Shown: one piece after another, positions 6,698 to 10,887 of the stretch
Position numbering within the stretch: position 1 is the first letter of the stretch
Layout of the letters: the number at the start of each line of letters is the position of its first letter
Assembly: GCA_009843585.1 (NCBI GenBank)
Contig: VYDC01000220.1
Location: forward strand, 1-10,887
Direction of reading: 5' to 3'
From: Chloroflexota bacterium
GTDB lineage: Bacteria > Chloroflexota > Dehalococcoidia > UBA2979
DNA: 10,887 nt
Made by a program: the position numbers and the translations under genes
The notes under the pieces: generated by a model
Told to the model about the DNA's origin: nothing
Databases searched by the model: none
Seen by the model: the letters and a program-made list of their open reading frames with translations, nothing else

Positions 6698-6700
6698 GCT
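6672..6700 (+). promoter_or_regulatory. Leaderless promoter for the Nudix-serS pair
   Basis: TCGACC (6672-6677) and TAGGCT (6695-6700) are 17 nt apart; only 7 nt separate the -10 box from ATG 6708. Transcription would therefore begin at or next to the A of the start codon. No purine-rich ribosome site precedes the ATG (CGCGCGC). The -10 includes the TAG stop of the HAD gene. Confidence 0.55.
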
Positions 6701-6707
6701 CGCGCGC

Positions 6708-7274
6708 ATGGAGCGGACCGACGCACCCGAGCCGCTCGTGCGCCACTTCACCGCCACGGGCTTCCTCGCCCACGACGGCTACACCGCGCTCCACTGGCAC
6801 CGCCTGGGAAAGTGGCTCCCGCCGGGAGGCCACCTCGACCCGAACGAGGATCCCCTGCAGGCGGCGCTGCGCGAGATCCGGGAGGAGACGGGCGTCGCGG
6901 CGCGCGTGATCGAGACGGCCACGCCGTACGTCCGCGGCGACCGGGCGCGGGTCCAGCCGCCGGTCTCTATAGGCATCTACCGGGTTCCGGCCGACTCGCA
7001 CGCCCCCGCGGCGCACGAGCACATCGACTTCATCTACTTCGTCAGGCCCGCCGAGCCGGGTCCGCGGCCACCGCTCCCCGCAGGCGATCCGCCGTGGCTC
7101 TGGGTGAGCGAGGCCGAGCTCCGCGCGCAGGCGCCTCTCGCCTCCGGGGACCGGGAGGCCCCGCTCCCGGACGACGTGCGCGCGCTCGGCCTCGCCGCCA
7201 TCGAGTGGGAGCGGCACGACCGCGCCCGGTCCGGGACGTCGGCCCCGGAGGCGGCGGCCATGGGGGCGGCGTAG
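6708..7274 (+). CDS. Nudix hydrolase
   Basis: This 188-residue cytoplasmic enzyme belongs to the Nudix family, which hydrolyses nucleoside-diphosphate-linked compounds with a divalent metal. The Nudix box is complete at 41-63 (Gly41, Glu47, then REIREETGV with metal ligands Glu59-Glu60). The upstream strand GFLAHDGYTALHWHRLGKWLPPGGH and downstream strand HEHIDFIYFVRP match the fold. The C-terminus carries a short Ala-rich tail. Substrate is not evident; house-cleaning of damaged nucleotides or ADP-ribose-type compounds are family possibilities. Its start has no ribosome site but lies 7 nt after a good -10 box. Its TAG overlaps the serS GTG by one base (TAGTG), so the two are probably co-translated. 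Confidence 0.93.
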   Translation: MERTDAPEPLVRHFTATGFLAHDGYTALHWHRLGKWLPPGGHLDPNEDPLQAALREIREETGVAARVIETATPYVRGDRARVQPPVSIGIYRVPADSHAPAAHEHIDFIYFVRPAEPGPRPPLPAGDPPWLWVSEAELRAQAPLASGDREAPLPDDVRALGLAAIEWERHDRARSGTSAPEAAAMGAA

Positions 7275-8596
7275 TGCTGCCGCTCCAGACGATCCGCGAG
7301 GAGACGGAGCGGCTGCGCGCCGACTATCGCGCGCGCGGCGCCGATGCGCCGCTGGACGCGGTGCTCGCGCTCGACTCGGAGCGCCGCGCGCTCCTCGCCG
7401 AGGTCGAGGCGGCGCGCGCCGAGCGCAACCGCGCCGGCAAGGCGATCGGGACCGCGCGGGATGCGGACGAGCGCGCGCGGCTCATCGAGGAGCAGCGCGC
7501 CGGCGCCGCCGCCCTCGACGAGCGGGAGGCGCGCCTGCGCGACGTCGAGGCGGAGCTCGGGCGGCTCTCGCTGGAGCTGCCGAACGCCCTCGATCCGCGC
7601 GTGCAGCCGGGGGGAGACGACGAGGCGCTCGTCGTCCGCGCCTCCGGGGACTCAGGCGCCGCCGAGTCGACGCTCGATCCGCCCGTGAGCCGCCTCGACT
7701 CGGACGACCCTCCCCCGGGCGAGCATCAGCCGCCGCCGCACTGGGAGATCGGGGAGTCGCTCGGCATCGTCGACTTCGAGCGCGGCGTGAAGCTCTCGGG
7801 TCCGCACTTCTACGTGCTGAGGGACGACGGCGCGCGGCTGCAGCGCGCGCTCATCGCCTGGATGCTCGACCTGCACCGGGGGCGCGGCTACCGCGAGGTC
7901 TACACGCCCTTCGTCGTGCGCGAGGAGATGCTCTACGGCACGGGCCAGCTGCCGAAGTTCGCGGAGACGATGTACCACGACGCCGAGGATGATCTCTGGA
8001 TGGTGCCGACCGCCGAGGTGCCGGTCACCAACCTCTACCGCGACGAGATCCTGCCCGCCGACGCCCTGCCCATCCACCACTGCGCGTACACGCCCTGCTT
8101 CCGGCGCGAGCGCATGAGCGCCGGGCGCGAGGTGCGCGGGCTGAAGCGGGGACACCAGTTCGACAAGGTGGAGATGGTCCGCTTCGTGGAGCCGGAGCGC
8201 TCCTGGGAGGCGCTGGAGGAGCTGCTCGACGACGCGCTCACCGTCGTCCGCGCGCTGGGGCTGCGCTACCGGGTGCTGCGGCTCGCCGCCGCCGACACGA
8301 CCTTCGCCGGCGCGATGACCTACGACGTCGAGGTCTGGGCGCCCGGCTCGCGCGAGTGGCTCGAGGTCTCCTCGGTCACGAACTTCCTCGACTTCCAGGC
8401 GCGCCGCGCCGGCATCCGCTACCGCGGCACCGACGGTCGGGTCCGGCACCTCCACACGCTGAACGGATCGGGCCTCGGCCTGCCGCGCACGCTCGCGGCG
8501 CTCCTGGAGCAGGGATGGCAGCCCGACGCGAGCGTCCGCCTCCCGGAGGCGCTCCATCCGTACCTCGGGGGCCTCGCCTCGCTCACACCCGCCTGA
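7274..8596 (+). CDS. serS: Seryl-tRNA synthetase
   Basis: The 440-residue class II enzyme attaches serine to tRNA-Ser (and tRNA-Sec where present). The N-terminal long coiled-coil arm that clamps the tRNA (about 5-105, including AARAERNRAGKAIG) is followed by the catalytic core. The serine/ATP site includes MVPTAEVPVTNLYRDEIL, motif 2 is CFRRERMSAGREVRGLKRGHQFDKVEM (275-301), and motif 3 is LNGSGLGLPRTLAALLE (396-412). Motif 2 reads RRERMSAGREVRGLKRG rather than the commoner E-A-G-x-x-G-R-D-T-R-G-L form. There is an acidic, Pro-rich stretch between the arm and the core (about 122-158) where relatives have a shorter linker. The GTG start overlaps the Nudix stop by one base; a G-rich run lies about 7 nt upstream. 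Confidence 0.96.
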   Translation: MLPLQTIREETERLRADYRARGADAPLDAVLALDSERRALLAEVEAARAERNRAGKAIGTARDADERARLIEEQRAGAAALDEREARLRDVEAELGRLSLELPNALDPRVQPGGDDEALVVRASGDSGAAESTLDPPVSRLDSDDPPPGEHQPPPHWEIGESLGIVDFERGVKLSGPHFYVLRDDGARLQRALIAWMLDLHRGRGYREVYTPFVVREEMLYGTGQLPKFAETMYHDAEDDLWMVPTAEVPVTNLYRDEILPADALPIHHCAYTPCFRRERMSAGREVRGLKRGHQFDKVEMVRFVEPERSWEALEELLDDALTVVRALGLRYRVLRLAAADTTFAGAMTYDVEVWAPGSREWLEVSSVTNFLDFQARRAGIRYRGTDGRVRHLHTLNGSGLGLPRTLAALLEQGWQPDASVRLPEALHPYLGGLASLTPA

Positions 8597-8606
8597 GCCG
8601 CGCCGG

Positions 8607-8636
8607 TTGACGGCATGCGTACGTTTGTTCTAGAGT
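8607..8636 (+). promoter_or_regulatory. Strong sigma70-like promoter upstream of small membrane protein
   Basis: TTGACG (8607-8612, 5 of 6 consensus bases) is followed after 18 nt by TAGAGT (8631-8636). It is the best promoter in the window. Transcription would begin near 8643, about 56 nt before ATG 8699. The unusually AT-rich spacer contains the LexA-like site. Confidence 0.7.
8619..8630 (+). promoter_or_regulatory. LexA/SOS-box-like operator in the promoter spacer
   Basis: GTACGTTTGTTC matches GAAC-N4-GTTC, the core of Gram-positive/actinobacterial LexA boxes, at 7 of 8 defined bases. It lies entirely between the -35 and -10 boxes and abuts the -10, where a bound repressor would block polymerase. 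One mismatch is in a core half-site, so this is suggestive only. Confidence 0.4.
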
Positions 8637-8698
8637 GCTCTCGCTGTTCGGAACGCCGGCAGAAGCCGATCCGCCGGCCGGACTGCACGGGGGTCACC

Positions 8699-8917
8699 AT
8701 GCTGTTCATGCTCGCAGTGGGGGCGCTGCTCGGAGCGGCCGCCGTGGTGCTGTGCCAGCAGTACGCACGAGACGCGTTCCGCCCGTCCGAGGAGCGCCGG
8801 CACGACCGGCTGCGCCGCCGGGCCGCCCTGGGGGCGATGCGTCCCTTCGGCGACGCCGACTGGCGGCCGACGCGGCCGCCCCGGCAGGTACCGGGCGCCG
8901 GGCGCCGCGCCGCCTGA
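8699..8917 (+). CDS. Small single-pass membrane protein, 72 residues, unknown function
   Basis: The start at ATG 8699 is supported by GGGGG (8689-8693) 5 nt upstream; the earlier in-frame ATG at 8615 lies inside the promoter and is rejected. The protein begins MLFMLAVGALLGAAAVVLCQQ, one hydrophobic segment (2-19), then a highly basic stretch (ERRHDRLRRRAALG) and a Pro/Arg-rich tail. The positive-inside rule would place the tail in the cytoplasm with a very short outer end. I recognise no family. It has its own strong promoter with a LexA-like site and ends before a perfect hairpin, so it looks like a real, separately regulated gene. A small SOS-induced membrane protein, such as a division inhibitor, is one speculative role. 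Confidence 0.68.
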   Translation: MLFMLAVGALLGAAAVVLCQQYARDAFRPSEERRHDRLRRRAALGAMRPFGDADWRPTRPPRQVPGAGRRAA

Positions 8918-8934
8918 GGGGAGCACCGCTCCCC
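8918..8934. terminator. Perfect hairpin between convergent genes (bidirectional terminator)
   Basis: GGGGAGC (8918-8924) pairs with GCTCCCC (8928-8934) around a 3-nt loop. It begins directly after the TGA of the small membrane protein and lies 8 bp from the stop of the convergent membrane gene. There is no T-run on either strand. Confidence 0.6.
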
Positions 8935-8942
8935 CGGGCGCG

Positions 8943-9509
8943 TCAGGTCTCGGCGGGAGGGCGGGCGACGTTGGCCTGGCCTGCCCCGGCCGCCCATGCC
9001 AGCGCCGCAAGCATCCGCGCCGGATCCAGCATCTCCCAGATGACCCCGTTGTCCATGAAGTAGCCGTTGGCGAAGACGAGGGCGCCCAGCGCCGCCGACA
9101 CCGCCGCGCCCACGCGCCCCGCAGCAGACCCGCTGCGCCACAGGGCCACGGCCGCCACGCTCGACGAGCCGATGAACAGCGGGTTGACGGTGCGCCACAC
9201 GTCACCCCAGTACCCGCCGAACAGGTCGCCGTACGCGTTGGCGAGCACCACCAGGGCGAGCGTGCCCAGCGCCAGGCTGCGCACCCAGGGGACGCGTCGA
9301 GTGCTCAGCCACACCCACCAGACGCCGCCCGCCCCCATCAGCAGCGGGGCGATCTGCCACAGCTTTCAGGGCCAGTGCGGTACGGAGAGCCCGTCCGGGT
9401 CGACGATGTCGGTGCGCTCGGTCCAGGCGAAGATGGCCAGGCTCACGAAGGCGGTGGCGGCGACGGCGGGGATGGGGGCCAGGTCCCGCGGGGCGATCGG
9501 CTTGAACAT
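8943..9509 (-). pseudogene. Multi-pass membrane protein interrupted by an in-frame TGA
   Basis: ATG 9509 has AGGGG about 8 nt upstream and opens a frame beginning MFKPIAPRDL with a membrane segment at about 11-29. It stops at TGA 9368-9366 after residue 47 (SVPHWP). The same frame continues without a break as KLWQIAPLLMGAGGVWWVWL and gives three or four more hydrophobic segments (about 51-70, 78-98, 107-122, 130-148) to a TGA at 8945-8943. Together it would be a 188-codon, about five-pass inner-membrane protein. A Trp (TGG to TGA) or Arg (CGA to TGA) codon at this point would restore it. Internal ATG 9338 has no ribosome site. TGA is the normal stop in neighbouring genes, so general recoding is unlikely. 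I recognise no family. It is a recent nonsense mutation, a sequence error or, less likely, programmed readthrough. Confidence 0.6.
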
Positions 9510-9566
9510 CGGCCACCCCTGCTGCGGCGCGGGCCGCCGGGCGGCGCCGCTCACCCTCGCGGCCTG

Positions 9567-9572
9567 AGCGTA
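9567..9572 (-). promoter_or_regulatory. Candidate -10 box for the minus-strand membrane gene
   Basis: TACGCT on the minus strand fits TAnnnT and would start transcription near 9560, about 50 nt before ATG 9509. The -35 region is not recognisable. Confidence 0.3.
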
Positions 9573-9678
9573 CCGCACGCACCGCGGCCCGGGAGAGCGC
9601 GACCGGCGCGTGCACGCCCCGCAAGGGCACTCCTCTCGCCGGTGCCCCGACACGCCGCGGCCGGAGCGAGGGGGGCGG

Positions 9679-9684
9679 TACACT
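9679..9684 (+). promoter_or_regulatory. Candidate -10 box giving a leaderless dinB-like transcript
   Basis: TACACT lies 6 nt before GTG 9691, so transcription would start at or next to the start codon. No purine-rich ribosome site is present (GCCCTC). No clear -35 is seen at 17-18 nt. Confidence 0.45.
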
Positions 9685-9690
9685 GCCCTC

Positions 9691-10221
9691 GTGACGCAGC
9701 CCGCCGCCGGTCCCCCGCTGCTCGTGAAGATGCAGCTGGACGCGCTCGACGAACTGGCGCGCGTCGCCGACGCGATGCCCGAGGGCGCGCGCGACGCGGA
9801 CGTGCCCGGACTCAACAGCGCCGGCTGGACGCTCGCGCACCTCGCCACGCAGCAGGACCAGTACTGGAACGTCGCGGGGCAGTCGCTCGAGCCCGACCCC
9901 TGGCTCGCCGAGCAGCGCGCGACCTACGGCTCGGAGCCGGCGCCGATCGCGTTCAGCGACGCGCGCGCCGCGCTCGCGCGCGTCGACGGGCGCTGCCGAG
10001 GCTACCTGGAGGCGGTGCGCCGCCCCGACTTCGACGAGGTGCAGCGCCGCCCGCCCGCGTCCGGTGCGGATCAGACGCTCGGCGACCTGCTGGCTCGTAG
10101 CGTCGCCCACATCTTCGCCCACGCCGGGGAGCTCGCGACCCTCGCCTCGATGTGGGGCGCGCCCGACATGGGCCTGCCGGGCGCGATGCCGCGCTCCAAC
10201 CCGCCGCGCGCGCGGGCGTAG
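9691..10221 (+). CDS. DinB-family (DinB/YfiT-like) metal-binding four-helix protein
   Basis: With the GTG start this is a 176-residue cytoplasmic protein. DinB-superfamily proteins are four-helix bundles with a three-His metal site; known members act as thiol transferases or hydrolases, and many are uncharacterised. The ligand pattern is present: His50 in WTLAHLATQQDQYW and the His140/His144 pair in SVAHIFAHAGEL, which lines up with the family layout. Asn42/Trp46 in LNSAGWTLAHL match the usual helix start. The ending (GLPGAMPRSN) is ordinary. An upstream in-frame ATG (9610) would add 27 low-complexity residues and pass through the -10 box, so GTG 9691 is preferred. It is divergent from the TGA-interrupted membrane gene across 181 bp. 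No specific substrate can be named. Confidence 0.85.
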   Translation: MTQPAAGPPLLVKMQLDALDELARVADAMPEGARDADVPGLNSAGWTLAHLATQQDQYWNVAGQSLEPDPWLAEQRATYGSEPAPIAFSDARAALARVDGRCRGYLEAVRRPDFDEVQRRPPASGADQTLGDLLARSVAHIFAHAGELATLASMWGAPDMGLPGAMPRSNPPRARA

Positions 10222-10234
10222 CGCACCCCGGGCC

Positions 10235-10254
10235 GGCGGAGGCTGAGTCTCGCC
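10235..10254. terminator. Weak imperfect hairpin between convergent genes
   Basis: GGC-(G)-GAG (10235-10241) can pair with CTC-GCC (10249-10254) around a 7-nt loop with one bulged G. It sits between the stops of the DinB-like and nuclease-like genes, a place where a bidirectional terminator is expected. The stem is short. Confidence 0.25.
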
Positions 10255-10887
10255 CTAGAATTCCTGGACGACCACGCCGCCAGGCCGGCGGCGCCACGTC
10301 CGGAAGCGGACGTTCTTGATGCCGGCGGCGCGGGCGTAGTCCTGCGCCCGCGCGAGGTGGCCGGACGGGACGTAGACCAGAAGGGGCGCGTCCGCGGTCT
10401 GGAGCGGCGCCCAGACGCGCTCCGCCTGCTCGCGCGTGACGGTCTCCTTCGACTCGACCTGCACCACCATGGCGGGGTGGTTGCCCGGGTACTCCACCAC
10501 CAGGATGTCCGGGTAGAGCGCCCCGACCGCGCTGCCGGCGACGGTCAGGCCGAGCTCCGGCGTCGGCAGGTTGACGTGCGTCCGGTAGTGGGGAGCCTCC
10601 TCGCTGGGGTAGGGGAAGCGGACGGACGCCACGTCCTGGACGATGCCCACGAGCTCGTGCTGCCGCGACTCTTCGGCGCGGCGCCACACCACCGGCGCAT
10701 CCCGCCACGTGGAGAGGCGGCGCTCGTGGCTCGCGCTGAAGCGGGCGAGCTGCAGCACCTCCCCGAGCAGGAACCCGGGGAGGAAGATGAGCGCCAGCGG
10801 AGCGGCGATGAGCACCGTCGCGCCGATGGAGATCCCGCCGACCGTGAGCCACGTCGGCCCGGGGAAGACCCAGGCCGTGTAGAAGGC
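10255..10887 (-). CDS. Membrane-anchored PD-(D/E)XK nuclease-like protein, 5' end outside window
   Basis: The frame is open from the right edge to TAG 10257-10255 (210 codons). The first in-window candidate start, GTG 10815, lies inside a hydrophobic stretch and lacks a ribosome site, so the true start is probably beyond the edge. The visible N-terminus is hydrophobic over about 45 residues, enough for one or two membrane passes. The soluble part contains YPDILVVEY and, 18 residues after the Asp, VVQVESKE, giving a PD...E-x-K arrangement (Asp codon 10507-10509, Glu 10453-10455, Lys 10447-10449). That matches the PD-(D/E)XK nuclease core, followed by the helix REQAERVWAPL and the strand PLLVYVPSG seen in this fold. 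Specific family and substrate are not recognised. It is convergent with the DinB-like gene, with a 33-bp gap. Confidence 0.6.
   Translation of the reverse strand, partial: AFYTAWVFPGPTWLTVGGISIGATVLIAAPLALIFLPGFLLGEVLQLARFSASHERRLSTWRDAPVVWRRAEESRQHELVGIVQDVASVRFPYPSEEAPHYRTHVNLPTPELGLTVAGSAVGALYPDILVVEYPGNHPAMVVQVESKETVTREQAERVWAPLQTADAPLLVYVPSGHLARAQDYARAAGIKNVRFRTWRRRPGGVVVQEF

Noticed and set aside
8615..8698. A 28-residue N-terminal extension of the small membrane protein
   Set aside because: The upstream ATG lies between the -35 and -10 boxes, so it would not be on the transcript; ATG 8699 has a good ribosome site.
9327..9359. The hairpin after the in-frame TGA as a selenocysteine insertion element
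   Set aside because: A CGCCCC/GGGGCG stem is common by chance at this GC content, the characteristic bulged-U loop is not evident, and no known selenoprotein motif surrounds the TGA. Kept only as a check under the TGA finding.
1..10887. Mobile element, prophage, CRISPR array or defence island
   Set aside because: No transposase, integrase, phage structural gene, direct-repeat/spacer array or tRNA attachment site is visible; base composition is uniform across the window.

Overview
This is a very GC-rich (roughly 70% or more by eye), gene-dense bacterial chromosomal window with no rRNA, tRNA, insertion sequence, prophage or CRISPR array that I can see. The gene set and style fit a high-GC free-living bacterium: ATGA/GTGA stop-start overlaps, GTG starts, TAnnnT -10 boxes close to start codons, and Pro-Glu-Pro-Thr linkers on secreted proteins. 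Chloroflexota (Dehalococcoidia- or Thermomicrobia-like) or a deep actinobacterium such as Thermoleophilia are my best guesses. That placement is inference from style, not from a marker gene.

Layout. (1) Positions 1-3122, minus strand: a two-gene cell-envelope unit. A membrane-anchored HtrA/DegP-type serine protease with one PDZ domain is followed by a membrane-anchored GH18-fold protein whose catalytic Glu position is Arg. The latter ends in a (PEPT)n linker that runs off the left edge. A 24-codon micro-ORF bridges the two genes by overlapping the stop of one and the start of the other. (2) Positions 3123-3363: divergent promoter region, which also holds a 14-codon upstream ORF whose first codons almost duplicate the start of the next gene. 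(3) Positions 3364-8596, plus strand: a GreA-family RNA polymerase cofactor with the two catalytic tip acids missing, class II lysyl-tRNA synthetase, an SRPBCC-fold protein, a HAD phosphatase, a Nudix hydrolase and seryl-tRNA synthetase. lysS-SRPBCC-HAD are tightly coupled by overlaps. The Nudix-serS pair seems to have its own leaderless promoter overlapping the HAD stop codon. (4) Positions 8597-8942: a strong sigma70-like promoter with a LexA-box-like sequence in its spacer drives a 72-residue single-pass membrane protein, closed by a perfect hairpin. (5) Positions 8943-9509, minus strand: a multi-pass membrane protein gene interrupted by one in-frame TGA. (6) Positions 9691-10221, plus strand: a DinB-family metal-binding four-helix protein, apparently leaderless. 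(7) Positions 10255-10887, minus strand: a membrane-anchored PD-(D/E)XK nuclease-like protein, cut by the right edge.

Together the core is an ordinary translation/transcription housekeeping cluster (GreA, LysRS, SerRS) with house-cleaning enzymes (HAD, Nudix) and envelope-quality genes beside it. The points that deserve a second look are the GreA variant with a de-acidified tip, the possibly SOS-controlled small membrane protein, the TGA-interrupted membrane gene, the pseudo-glycosidase and the membrane-tethered nuclease-like protein. I did not find clear evidence of a new multi-gene defence or mobile system.
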